Below are positions 43,049 to 51,486 of a stretch of DNA of 64,000 nt, one piece after another. The notes beneath the pieces were generated by a model. It worked only from the letters and a program-made list of their open reading frames with translations, ran no database searches and was not told where the DNA came from. The translations under genes were made by a program, and so were the position numbers. The stretch is taken from positions 1,178,001 to 1,242,000 of the forward strand of contig NZ_JAUQTA010000001.1 of the NCBI RefSeq assembly GCF_030580915.1, read 5' to 3'. Source of the DNA: Nocardioides jiangxiensis (GTDB taxonomy: Bacteria; Actinomycetota; Actinomycetes; Propionibacteriales; Nocardioidaceae). Position 1 is the first letter of the stretch. Every line of letters starts with the position of its first letter.

Positions 43049-44251
43049 ATGGCCACCCTCGCTACACGCACAAGGACCACGGCAGGCGTCGTGCTCGCCG
43101 TCCTGGTCGCGTTCTACGCGCCGATGACCCTGACCTACTTCTGGAACGGCCCGTCCGGACCCAACCTCCAGGACCACGTCTTCGAGTTCCTCGTCTCGCC
43201 TCGCTTCGCGTTCGGCCTGGGCTCCGGCCACGACGTCCGTGCCGACGGTTCGGCGCCGCACTTCGCGACGTTCGCGACCACCTACACGACGATGTGGCTG
43301 CACTCGACGATCGGGACGCTCACGCTGGTCACCGGCCTCTCGCAGTTCTCCGAGCGGCTGCGCCGTCGCAACATGGCCCTGCACCGCACCCTCGGCAAGG
43401 TCTTCATCCTCGGCTGCCTCGGCGTCTTCGCCACGGCCTCGTCGTACCTGCTGCAGACGGACTCGCGCCTGGTCTTCTCCGGCCCCGCGTTCGAGGAGGT
43501 GCTGTGGCTCCTCGCCGCCGGCACCGCGGGCCTGGCGATCCTCGCGTTCGTCTCGATCCGTCGCCGCGACCTCGTGGCGCACCGCGAGCTCGCGACCGCG
43601 GCCTTCGCCCTGATCTGCTCCGCCGGCTGGCTGCGCGCCATGTGGCTCTCCGTCGAGCCGGTCGCCCACATGGGCAAGGAGATGGACAACCTCTTCGGCA
43701 TCCAGTTCGCCGCGGCGTTCCTGATCACCTGCGCGATGGTCTACGTCCGCCGCTTCTGGCGCGGACAGCGCGGCGCGGACAGCCCGCTCGCCACGGGCCG
43801 CGCGGTCCGGGTCGCCGCCGCGACCGGCGCCCTCGGTGTCCTCGTCCTGGCGGTCGTCGCCGCCCGGACCGACTGGTACGCCGCCCACCCGAGCTGGTTC
43901 GTCGCCGGCCCCTGGCCGGTCATCCTCGGCGCCGCACTCCCGTGGGCCCTGCACACCTCGTGGCTGGGCTGGATGGCGGCGCGCGCCGGCCGCCGCGGTG
44001 ACGTGGCGGCCCACGCGGCATGGCGGACCTACCTCGTCGGTGGCCTGGCCGGCCCGGCGGTCGGCGCCCTCGGCCTCGGCTTCGCGCGGGTCGTGCACGG
44101 CATGCCGCTGCAGCAGGCCTGGTTCATGGTCGGCTACCTGTGGGGCGTCGGCCTGGTGCTGGCGTACGCCGCCCACGCGACGCTCACCACGCGGTGGGCG
44201 AAGCGCCGCCCGGTGGCCGCGCCGGTTTCCGCCGAGCCGGTCGCGGCCTGA
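43049..44251 (+). CDS. DUF2306-like polytopic membrane protein
   Basis: A 400-residue membrane protein with about nine to ten helices, four conserved His residues in helix-rich surroundings (MWLHSTIGTLTLVTG, NMALHRTLGKVF, VAHRELAT, ALHTSWLGWMAA) and AHAAWRTYLVGG near the end, the pattern of DUF2306 proteins, which may bind heme or metal. GGAGG lies four bases before the ATG. It is followed two bases later by the DUF2834 gene and then by mhuD, so the three may form a heme-related unit, though the mhuD start looks independently transcribed. Confidence 0.8.
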   Translation: MATLATRTRTTAGVVLAVLVAFYAPMTLTYFWNGPSGPNLQDHVFEFLVSPRFAFGLGSGHDVRADGSAPHFATFATTYTTMWLHSTIGTLTLVTGLSQFSERLRRRNMALHRTLGKVFILGCLGVFATASSYLLQTDSRLVFSGPAFEEVLWLLAAGTAGLAILAFVSIRRRDLVAHRELATAAFALICSAGWLRAMWLSVEPVAHMGKEMDNLFGIQFAAAFLITCAMVYVRRFWRGQRGADSPLATGRAVRVAAATGALGVLVLAVVAARTDWYAAHPSWFVAGPWPVILGAALPWALHTSWLGWMAARAGRRGDVAAHAAWRTYLVGGLAGPAVGALGLGFARVVHGMPLQQAWFMVGYLWGVGLVLAYAAHATLTTRWAKRRPVAAPVSAEPVAA

Positions 44252-44252
44252 C

Positions 44253-44594
44253 GTGGAGCGCCGGGTCCACCTTGCGATCGCCATCGTCGCGCTGGTGGCG
44301 ACGCAGGCGGCGCTGGTGTGGCACGTGGCGAGTGGCCGGGGCGCAGCCGACTTCCTGACCGACGCGGTGGCGACGCCGGCGGGCGTCTTCGTGGTCGTCG
44401 ACCTCGTGGCGGTCGCCTGCGCCGCGCTGGTCTTCATGGTGACGGAGGGGCGCCGGCTCGGCATCCGGCACCTCTGGATCTACGTGGTGCTCACCTTCAC
44501 GGTGGCCATCAGCGTCGCGTTCCCGGCGTTCCTCATGGTGCGCGAGCGGCAGCTGCGCTGGCAGGACGGGCGCGGCCGTCCCACTGCTGCCTAG
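44253..44594 (+). CDS. DUF2834-like small membrane protein
   Basis: A 113-residue protein with three hydrophobic helices: VHLAIAIVALVATQAALVWHV, AGVFVVVDLVAVACAALVFMV (with the family VDLV motif) and LWIYVVLTFTVAISVAFPAFLMV. This spacing and the Trp/Tyr placement match DUF2834. The GTG at 44253 begins two bases after the previous stop; the stop TAG overlaps the TAGGCT box in front of mhuD. Confidence 0.75.
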   Translation: MERRVHLAIAIVALVATQAALVWHVASGRGAADFLTDAVATPAGVFVVVDLVAVACAALVFMVTEGRRLGIRHLWIYVVLTFTVAISVAFPAFLMVRERQLRWQDGRGRPTAA

Positions 44595-44597
44595 GCT
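44592..44597 (+). promoter_or_regulatory. -10 box of mhuD, overlapping the stop of the preceding gene
   Basis: TAGGCT at 44592-44597, of which the first three bases are the stop codon of the DUF2834 gene, ends six bases before the mhuD ATG. Confidence 0.55.
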
Positions 44598-44603
44598 GGC
44601 GCC

Positions 44604-44921
44604 ATGCCCGTCGTGAAGATCAACGCCATCCACGTCCCCGCCGAGGCCGGCGCCGAGCTCGAGAAGCGCTTCGCCGCCCGGGCCGGCGCGGTCGAGAAGT
44701 CGCCCGGCTTCCTCGGCTTCCAGCTCCTGCGCCCGACCGCAGGCGACGACCGCTACTTCGTCGTCACCCAGTGGGAGTCGGAGGAGGCCTTCGCCGCCTG
44801 GCGCGACGGCGACGCGCGCACTGCGCACGCCTCCGCCCCCGGTGAGGCGCCGAAGCGTCCGGTCGCCACCGGTGCGGACCTGCTCGAGTTCGAGGTCGTC
44901 CTGGACGTGAAGCCCGCCTGA
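44604..44921 (+). CDS. mhuD: Heme-degrading monooxygenase MhuD
   Basis: A 105-residue ABM-fold enzyme closely resembling Mycobacterium tuberculosis MhuD (Rv3592): start MPVVKINAI, then FLGFQLLRP and YFVVTQWES, and the catalytic Asn7, Trp66 and His75 at the same positions. MhuD-type enzymes bind heme and break it to mycobilins, releasing iron without CO. Sequence after residue 78 is divergent (SAPGEAPKRPVATGADLLEFEVVLDVK). It is convergent with purB over a shared terminator. Confidence 0.93.
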   Translation: MPVVKINAIHVPAEAGAELEKRFAARAGAVEKSPGFLGFQLLRPTAGDDRYFVVTQWESEEAFAAWRDGDARTAHASAPGEAPKRPVATGADLLEFEVVLDVKPA

Positions 44922-44928
44922 GACAGCA

Positions 44929-44970
44929 AGAGCCCCCGACATGCCGCGCGTACGGCGTGTCGGGGGCTCT
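44929..44970. terminator. Bidirectional terminator between mhuD and purB
   Basis: A 13-bp perfect stem, AGAGCCCCCGACA with TGTCGGGGGCTCT, extended by an imperfect inner stem. Confidence 0.88.
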
Positions 44971-44997
44971 TCGCGTGTCAGCGGCCCGGAGGCTGCG

Positions 44998-46416
44998 TCA
45001 GAGGATCGCGCCGGGGTCGTACCTCGCGGCCTCGGGGTGCTGCGCGACGAGCGCCTCGACCTTGGCGACGACGGCCTTGACCTGGTCGACGGCCGCACCG
45101 GTGAACTCGATCGGGTTGGCGACCAGCGCGTCGATCTGCTCGCGGGTCAGGCCGAGCTCCTCGGAGGCGGCGAGCTTGGCGAAGACGTCGTTCTCGACCT
45201 GGCCCTGGCGCATCGCGAGGGCGGTGCCGACGGCGGCCTCCTTGATGACCTCGTGGGCGGTCTCGCGGCCCACCCCGTTGCGGACCGCGCTCATCAGGAC
45301 CTTGGTGGTCGTGAGGAACGGCAGGTAGCGGTCCAGCTCGCGCTGGATGACCGCCGGGAACGCGCCGAACTCGTCGAGGACGGTGAGGAAGGTCTGGAAG
45401 AGGCCGTCGACGGCGAAGAACGCGTCGGGCAGCGCCACGCGGCGTACGACGGAGCAGGAGACGTCGCCCTCGTTCCACTGGTCACCGGCGAGCTCGCCGA
45501 CCATGGAGAGGTAGCCGCGGGTGATGACGGCGAGGCCGTTGACGCGCTCGCACGAGCGGGTGTTCATCTTGTGCGGCATGGCCGAGGAGCCGACCTGGCC
45601 CTCCTTGAAGCCCTCGGTCACGAGCTCGATGCCGGCCATCAGGCGGATCGTGGTGGCGAGGTTGGACGGGCCCGCGGTGATCTGGACGAGCGCGGAGAGC
45701 GTGTCGAAGTCGACCGAGCGGGGGTAGACCTGGCCGACGCTGGTGAAGACGTTGCTGAAGCCGAGGTGCGCGGCGACCCGGCCCTCGAGGTCGGCGAGCT
45801 TGGAGGCGTCGCCGTCGAGCAGGTCGAGCATGTCCTGCGCCGTGCCGACCGGGCCCTTGATGCCGCGGAGCGGGTAGCGCGCGATGAGCTCCTCGAGGCG
45901 CTGGACGCCGACCAGCATCTCGTCGGCGATGGTCGCGAAGCGCTTGCCGAGGGTGGTGGCCTGGGCAGCCACGTTGTGCGAGCGACCGGCCATGACCGTG
46001 GTCTCGTGCTCCGCGGCCAGGCGCGCGAGGCGGGCCAGCGTGGCGACGGCGCGGTCACGGATGATCGCGAGGGAGGAGATGACCTGGAGCTGCTCGACGT
46101 TCTCGGTGAGGTCGCGCGAGGTCATGCCCTTGTGGATGTGCTCGTGACCGGCCAGCGCGCAGAACTCCTCGATGCGCGCCTTCACGTCGTGGCGGGTGAC
46201 CCGCTCACGCGCGGCGATGGAGTCGAGGTCGACCTTGTCGACGACGGCCTCGTAGGCCTCGATGACGCCGTCGGGGATCGCGATGCCGAGGTCCTTCTGG
46301 GCCTTCATGACCGCGATCCAGAGCTGGCGCTCGAGGACGATCTTGTGCTCGGGGCTCCAGATCGAGGCCAGGTCGGCGGCGGCGTAGCGGGTCGCGAGAA
46401 CGTTAGGCACAGTCAC
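44998..46416 (-). CDS. purB: Adenylosuccinate lyase
   Basis: A 472-residue fumarase-superfamily lyase acting twice in the pathway: SAICAR to AICAR and adenylosuccinate to AMP. Signature GSSAMPHKMNTRSCE (about residue 280) with catalytic Ser on the flexible loop, plus the His motif GHEHIHKGMTSRD and TVMAGRSHNVAAQATT. I use GTG 46416, preceded by GAGAATC eight bases upstream; GTGs at 46434 and 46410 are in frame. It is convergent with mhuD and lies 104 bases downstream of purD. Confidence 0.96.
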   Translation of the reverse strand: MTVPNVLATRYAAADLASIWSPEHKIVLERQLWIAVMKAQKDLGIAIPDGVIEAYEAVVDKVDLDSIAARERVTRHDVKARIEEFCALAGHEHIHKGMTSRDLTENVEQLQVISSLAIIRDRAVATLARLARLAAEHETTVMAGRSHNVAAQATTLGKRFATIADEMLVGVQRLEELIARYPLRGIKGPVGTAQDMLDLLDGDASKLADLEGRVAAHLGFSNVFTSVGQVYPRSVDFDTLSALVQITAGPSNLATTIRLMAGIELVTEGFKEGQVGSSAMPHKMNTRSCERVNGLAVITRGYLSMVGELAGDQWNEGDVSCSVVRRVALPDAFFAVDGLFQTFLTVLDEFGAFPAVIQRELDRYLPFLTTTKVLMSAVRNGVGRETAHEVIKEAAVGTALAMRQGQVENDVFAKLAASEELGLTREQIDALVANPIEFTGAAVDQVKAVVAKVEALVAQHPEAARYDPGAIL

Positions 46417-46520
46417 GGTGGAAGATTCTCCCACGCGTCAGCGCCACGTCCGAACCGAGTCGAGCGCGCTGGCCTCCGCACCCAGCATCAACGGGCGCAC
46501 CCGACTCGCGGCCGCGCTCC

Positions 46521-47819
46521 TCAGCCCTCGAGGACGGCGGCGCCCTCGATGACGCCGAGCGGCTCGGCGGCGATGTCGGAACGACGCTGCATGCCCGGGA
46601 ACGTGATCAGGTCGGCGGCGGCGTAGGCGCGCGCACGGGCGTCGGCGATGTCGTAGCCCGTGGCGCGCACGGCGAGCACGCGGCCACCGGCGGTCACGAG
46701 GTGCTTGTGGTCCGGCTCCGCCTCCGAGGGGGCGGCGACGATCTCGGTGCCGGCGTGGATCACGTCGACGTCGGCCACACCGTTGGCGTTGCCCACGCCG
46801 GAGATGACGTCGCCCTTCGACGACGACTCCGGGTAGCCGGCCGAGGCGAGGACAACGGTGACCGCGGCTCCGTCGCTGAAGACCGGCGCCTCGACCTCGT
46901 GGAGCCGGCCCTCGGCCGCGGCGTGCAGCAGCTCGCCGACGCCGGACTCGATGAGCGCGAGGACGGGCTGGATGTCCGGGTCGCCGAAGCGCACGTTGAA
47001 CTCGATGACGCGCGGCCCCGCGTCGGTGAGCGCCAGGCCGACGTAGAGGCAGCCACGGAACGGCGTGCCGCGGCGGGCCATCTCGTCGAGCGTCGGCTGG
47101 ACGACGGTCGCGATGACGATGTCACGCAGGTCGGCGGGGGCCCACGGCAGCGGGCTGTAGGAGCCCATGCCGCCGGTGTTGCCACCACGGCCACCGTCGA
47201 AGATCCGCTTGAAGTCCTGCGCCGGCTGGAGCGCGTACGCCGTGGCGCCGTCGCAGACCGCGAAGACGGAGACCTCCGGGCCCTTGAGGAACTCCTCGAT
47301 GACGACCCGGCCGCAGGCCTCCGCGTGGGCCAGCGCCTCGGCCCGGTCGTTGGTCACCACGACACCCTTGCCGGCCGCGAGCGCGTCGTCCTTGACGACG
47401 TACGGCGCGCCGAAGGTGTCGAGCGCCTCCGCCGCCGCCTCGGGGGTCGTGCACGTGAAGGAGCGAGCGGTGGGGACGCCAGCCGCCTCCATCACGGACT
47501 TGGAGAACGCCTTGGAGCCCTCGAGCTGGGCGGCCTCCTTCGACGGGCCGAAGACGGCGATGCCGGCCTCCGTCACCGCGTCGGCGACGCCTGCGACCAG
47601 CGGCGCCTCCGGACCGATGACGACGAGGTCGGCCCCGATCGAGACCGCCAGGGCGGCCACGGCGGCGCCGTCCATCGGGTCGACGTCGTGGAGCGTGGCG
47701 ATCGCGCCGATGCCCGGGTTGCCGGGGGCAGCGTGCACCTCGCTCACCTGGGGGTCGCGCGAGAGGGCGAGCGCGAGCGCGTGCTCACGGCCGCCGGTGC
47801 CGATGACGAGGGTCTTCAC
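46521..47819 (-). CDS. purD: Phosphoribosylamine--glycine ligase
   Basis: A 432-residue GARS (step 2), an ATP-grasp enzyme. GTGGREHAL at the N terminus, KDDALAAGKGVVV, EEFLKGPEVSVFAV and FDGGRGGNTGGMGSYSPL are family hallmarks, ending with the conserved FNVRFGDPDIQP. The GTG at 47819 lies nine bases after a TAGAAT box. Confidence 0.97.
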   Translation of the reverse strand: MKTLVIGTGGREHALALALSRDPQVSEVHAAPGNPGIGAIATLHDVDPMDGAAVAALAVSIGADLVVIGPEAPLVAGVADAVTEAGIAVFGPSKEAAQLEGSKAFSKSVMEAAGVPTARSFTCTTPEAAAEALDTFGAPYVVKDDALAAGKGVVVTNDRAEALAHAEACGRVVIEEFLKGPEVSVFAVCDGATAYALQPAQDFKRIFDGGRGGNTGGMGSYSPLPWAPADLRDIVIATVVQPTLDEMARRGTPFRGCLYVGLALTDAGPRVIEFNVRFGDPDIQPVLALIESGVGELLHAAAEGRLHEVEAPVFSDGAAVTVVLASAGYPESSSKGDVISGVGNANGVADVDVIHAGTEIVAAPSEAEPDHKHLVTAGGRVLAVRATGYDIADARARAYAAADLITFPGMQRRSDIAAEPLGVIEGAAVLEG

Positions 47820-47828
47820 AAGCGCGGG

Positions 47829-47834
47829 ATTCTA
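47829..47834 (-). promoter_or_regulatory. -10 box of purD
   Basis: TAGAAT, minus strand, nine bases before GTG 47819; identical to the purL box. Confidence 0.55.
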
Positions 47835-47838
47835 CGTG

Positions 47839-50814
47839 TCAGTGCGCCCTCGGTGCTGCCGGCCACCACAGCCGCGGGCCGACGAGCGCCGCGAACGCCG
47901 GTACGACGAGTGTCCGCACGACGAAGGTGTCCAGCAGCAGGCCCATGCCGATCGTGAACCCGACCTGCATCAGCGTGACCACGTGACCGGACATCATCGC
48001 GAAGACGCTGGCAGCGAAGATCAGGCCGGCCGCCGTGATGACGGAGCCGGTGACGGCCAGAGCCCGGGCGACGCCGGCAGGCGAGCCGTCCGGTGCCTCC
48101 TCGTGGATCCGCTTGATCAGCAGCATGTTGTAGTCCGCACCGACGGCGGCGAGGATCACGAACGCGACCGACGGCACCGACCAGTCCAGCGGCTTGTCCA
48201 GCAGGATCTGCCAGACGAGGGTGCCGAGGCCCATCGCGGCGGCGTACGAGAGCACGACCGTGCCGAGAAGGAAGACGGCCGCGACGACGCTGCGCAGCAG
48301 GACCAGCAGCACGAGCAGTACGACGGCCAGGGCGATCGCGGCGACGAGCCGGAAGTCGTTCGTCGACAGGTGGCGGATGTCGTCGAGGCTCGACGGCATG
48401 CCGGCCGACTCGACGCTCGCCCCGGCGAGCGGGCCATCGGAGAGGGCGTCCTGCGTGGTCGTCCGGAGCAGGCGCGTGCGGTCGAGGGAGGCGTTGCCGA
48501 AGGCGTCCGTCGCGCCGACCACGACCATGCGCGCCTCGTGACCGTCCGCACTCATGAAGAGTCCGCGGGCCAGCGCGAAGCGCTTGTCGTTGAACGCTGC
48601 GGGCGGCAGGTAGAAGCCGCCGACCGAGGTGTCGCCGGTCGCCCGCGCCGTCGTCGAGAGGTACGCCGACGCGTCACCCAGACCGGTGCCCAGGTCGCCC
48701 ATCCTGCCCGCGATCTGGCCGGTGCCGTCGGCGACCCGGCCCGCACCGTCGGCGACCTTGCCGGCGCCGTCGGAGAGGTCACCGAGCTTGTCGGCCATGG
48801 TGGCCTGGCCGGCCCGCAGCTGCGCGGCGCCGGCGTCTGCCTTGTCGAGGCCGGCCTGGATCCGGGCCAGCCCGCTCTCCAGGTCCGTCGACCCGTCGGC
48901 GATCGCCCGGGCGCCGGCGACGGCGTCGCGCAGGCCCGGGATCAGCTGGTCACGCTCGCCCACCCAGATCTGGTAGATCCCGTCGCGCGCCTTGCGGCAG
49001 GCCGGGTCGACGTTGCAGGTGAGGCTCCTGGTCTTGAGCGCGTCGTAGGCCATGCCGAGGCCGTCGACCGCGAGCTGCGCGTTGGCGAGTCCGTCCTCGA
49101 GGCCGTCGGCCAGGCGAGCAGCTCCCGCGCGCAGCCGTGCCGACCCCGCGTGGGCGTCGTCGGCGCCGGCGGCGAGGCGGGACAGGCCGCTCGACAGCTC
49201 ATCGGCACCCGCGAGCAGGCGATCGGCGCCGTCGACGGCACGCGAGGCGCCGGACGCGACCCGGCCGGCACCGCTGCTCAGCGCCGCAGCGCCGCGGTCG
49301 AGGCGCGAGGCGTCTTTCACACCGGAGGTGACCTGGTCGGAGGCCTTGCCGAGGCGCTTGCCCGCGACGCCCATCTGGTAGCCGAGCGAGGCCTGCTTGA
49401 TCGGCGTGCCGAGGGGGCGCGAGATGGTGCGGACCGACTGCACGCCCCGGAGCCGGGCGACCGATCCGGCCGCCTGCTCGATCGCGGCGATGTCACGGGC
49501 GTTGCGCATGTCGTGGTCGCTCGTGATCAGCACGTAGTCGGCGAGCACCTCGTTGGCCGGGTAGTGGTCGGCGAGCAACCGGTAGCCGATGTTGCTCTCG
49601 GTGTCGTGCGGCTGCACGCGGCGCTGGTCGTAGCCGAGGTCCATGAGCGGGAAGACCGAGGCCAGCAGCACCAGCGGCAGCAGCCCGAGGGCCAGCACCT
49701 TGGCGGGATTCGCCACGACGTACGCCGCGACGCCGGCCCAGCTGGCGCCACCGGCGCCGCCCCGGGCTGGCCGCGGATCGAGCCAGCCGCGCGGGGCCAG
49801 CAGCGCGATGACGGCCGGCAGCAGGGTGAGGCTGAGGAAGAGCGAGAGCGTGACCGCCAGCGCGATCGCCGGGCCGACCGTGTTGAAGAAGCCGATCTGG
49901 GCCAGGCCCATCGCGGCCGTCGCGAGGACCACCGTGACGGCGGAACCGACGATGATCGAGCCGACGCGGCGGGTGGCGATCTCGGCCGCCTCCCTCGGCT
50001 CGTGTCCCTCGCGGCGCAGCTCGTGGAAGCGGCTCAGCAGGAAGATCGCGTAATCGGTGGCCGCACCGAGCACGATCGCGGTCAGCATCGACGCGGTGAA
50101 CGTCGAGACGTGGAACCAGCCCAGGTGGCCCGCCGTCGCGGCGATGCCGCGGCCAGCACCCAGGCAGGCGCCGATGAAGCCGAGGATGACGCCGAGCGTC
50201 GCCCAGGACCGGTAGAGCAGCAGCACGATGACCGCGATCAGACCGAGCGTGATGGCCGTGATCCGGCCGAGGTCGTGCTCGATGGTGTCCTGGGTGTCCG
50301 TGATCGTCGCCGCCGGACCGGTGACCGCCACGGAGAGCCCGTCGGGGACGTGGGCCGCCACCGTGTCGCGCAGCTCGTGGATCTCGCGCGCGCTCTGCGG
50401 CGTGCCGACCTGGCCGGGGAAGCCGACCTGCAGGTAGACCGCCTCGCCGTCGCGACTGACCGTGCCCTTCCAGATCTGCTCCGACCCTAGGTCGGCGACC
50501 TGCGTGACGTCCGTGTCCTGCGCGCGGATCCGCTGCGCGAGCTCGCCGAACCAGCGTCGGTCGGCGGCCGTCAGCCCGCCGGTGCGCTCGCCCGCGACGA
50601 AGACGACGGAGTTCGTCGTGCCCGTGCCGAAGGCGTCGTCCATGTGGCGGTACGCCGCGATCGAGGCTGCCGAGCCCGGCACGAACGCCGTGTTGTCGCG
50701 CGCGATCACGTCCTCGAGCTGCGGGACCGCGGTGTTGAGGCCGACGATCACCGCCAGCCACAGGAGGATGACCAACGGCGCGCGGCGCACGGCCAGGCGG
50801 GCGACGTTCTCCAT
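47839..50814 (-). CDS. MMPL/RND-family exporter with long coiled periplasmic segment
   Basis: A 991-residue RND transporter with two MMPL halves: helix clusters near the N terminus and residues 170-360, and again at about 800-990. Between them, residues about 430-700 are dominated by repeats of A/G-x-G-x-A-x-x-L-A-x-G (SSGAGRVASGASRAVDGADRLLAGADELSSG), an extracytoplasmic coiled or beta-helix segment typical of MMPL/YhgE-Pip-like proteins. It would export lipids or hydrophobic compounds. ATG 50814 begins 4 bases after the stop of the preceding gene; GTG 50826 is possible. Confidence 0.9.
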   Translation of the reverse strand: MENVARLAVRRAPLVILLWLAVIVGLNTAVPQLEDVIARDNTAFVPGSAASIAAYRHMDDAFGTGTTNSVVFVAGERTGGLTAADRRWFGELAQRIRAQDTDVTQVADLGSEQIWKGTVSRDGEAVYLQVGFPGQVGTPQSAREIHELRDTVAAHVPDGLSVAVTGPAATITDTQDTIEHDLGRITAITLGLIAVIVLLLYRSWATLGVILGFIGACLGAGRGIAATAGHLGWFHVSTFTASMLTAIVLGAATDYAIFLLSRFHELRREGHEPREAAEIATRRVGSIIVGSAVTVVLATAAMGLAQIGFFNTVGPAIALAVTLSLFLSLTLLPAVIALLAPRGWLDPRPARGGAGGASWAGVAAYVVANPAKVLALGLLPLVLLASVFPLMDLGYDQRRVQPHDTESNIGYRLLADHYPANEVLADYVLITSDHDMRNARDIAAIEQAAGSVARLRGVQSVRTISRPLGTPIKQASLGYQMGVAGKRLGKASDQVTSGVKDASRLDRGAAALSSGAGRVASGASRAVDGADRLLAGADELSSGLSRLAAGADDAHAGSARLRAGAARLADGLEDGLANAQLAVDGLGMAYDALKTRSLTCNVDPACRKARDGIYQIWVGERDQLIPGLRDAVAGARAIADGSTDLESGLARIQAGLDKADAGAAQLRAGQATMADKLGDLSDGAGKVADGAGRVADGTGQIAGRMGDLGTGLGDASAYLSTTARATGDTSVGGFYLPPAAFNDKRFALARGLFMSADGHEARMVVVGATDAFGNASLDRTRLLRTTTQDALSDGPLAGASVESAGMPSSLDDIRHLSTNDFRLVAAIALAVVLLVLLVLLRSVVAAVFLLGTVVLSYAAAMGLGTLVWQILLDKPLDWSVPSVAFVILAAVGADYNMLLIKRIHEEAPDGSPAGVARALAVTGSVITAAGLIFAASVFAMMSGHVVTLMQVGFTIGMGLLLDTFVVRTLVVPAFAALVGPRLWWPAAPRAH

Positions 50815-50818
50815 GTGC

Positions 50819-51313
50819 TCAGGCACTCGCCTTCATGAGTCGGAACGAGAGGCGCTCCCGCAGCCAGCCGTCACGGCGGGCGGGGACGTCGATGTGGGCT
50901 GCGTTGGCGACGAACGCCCGACCGGCGTCCGCCGCGATCCCGACCGGGGCGCCGAGCGAGGCGAGGCCGGCCGCGACCGCGACGGTCCGGTGCAGGTTGG
51001 CGTCGGGGCGGGCCAGGGCCGGCTCGTCGGCGTACGCACGCAGGATGCGGTGGATGCCGGGCAGCTCTGTCACGACGGCCTGCCACGCCTCGGCGACCGA
51101 GGCTCCCGGCAGGTCGTGGAGCTCGAGGGCGAGCTCGATCCGGCCGGTCACGCGGCGGGCGAAGGAGTCGTGGAGCGCCACGAGGAGGCCGGCGCGGTCA
51201 CCGAAGAGGGCAGCCAGGGCGTCCGACCACGGGAGGTCGGCACCTGCGTCCAGCTCCGTGACGACGTCGCGCAGGGCTGCGGTGCGACGGTGGTGGATCT
51301 CCCAGGCGTTCAT
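50819..51313 (-). CDS. Helical protein resembling a TetR ligand domain without HTH
   Basis: A 164-residue protein beginning with a good GGAG site four to five bases before ATG 51313. Residues 35-65 (WSDALAALFGDRAGLLVALHDSFARRVTGRI) resemble the stretch that follows the HTH of TetR regulators, but there is no HTH before it and no frameshift in the upstream 170 bases restores one. The remainder is helical. It is translationally coupled to the MMPL exporter. I would call it unknown; a degenerate or DNA-binding-free regulator partner of the exporter is one reading. Confidence 0.65.
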   Translation of the reverse strand: MNAWEIHHRRTAALRDVVTELDAGADLPWSDALAALFGDRAGLLVALHDSFARRVTGRIELALELHDLPGASVAEAWQAVVTELPGIHRILRAYADEPALARPDANLHRTVAVAAGLASLGAPVGIAADAGRAFVANAAHIDVPARRDGWLRERLSFRLMKASA

Positions 51314-51474
51314 GACGACTCCTTTGTCGGGGACGGCTCGATGTCCCGGACGCTACGGAGCCGACTGCGTGTGACACAGCGTTCCACGGACGGGTTCTCC
51401 AGGTCCTCCCGAAGGCGGACAAACCGACGTGATGCTCCTCCCACGGGCGGATGTGTCCACCCCTGCTGCGCCCC

Positions 51475-51480
51475 TACGCT
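51475..51480 (+). promoter_or_regulatory. -10 box of the histidine kinase gene
   Basis: TACGCT ends six bases before GTG 51487, in the divergent region shared with the MMPL-associated gene. Confidence 0.55.
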
Positions 51481-51486
51481 GGAGCG

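Noticed and set aside
51198..51422. A missing HTH for the 164-residue protein in another frame upstream
   Set aside because: None of the three minus-strand frames before 51313 encodes an HTH-like segment, so a simple frameshift does not explain its absence.
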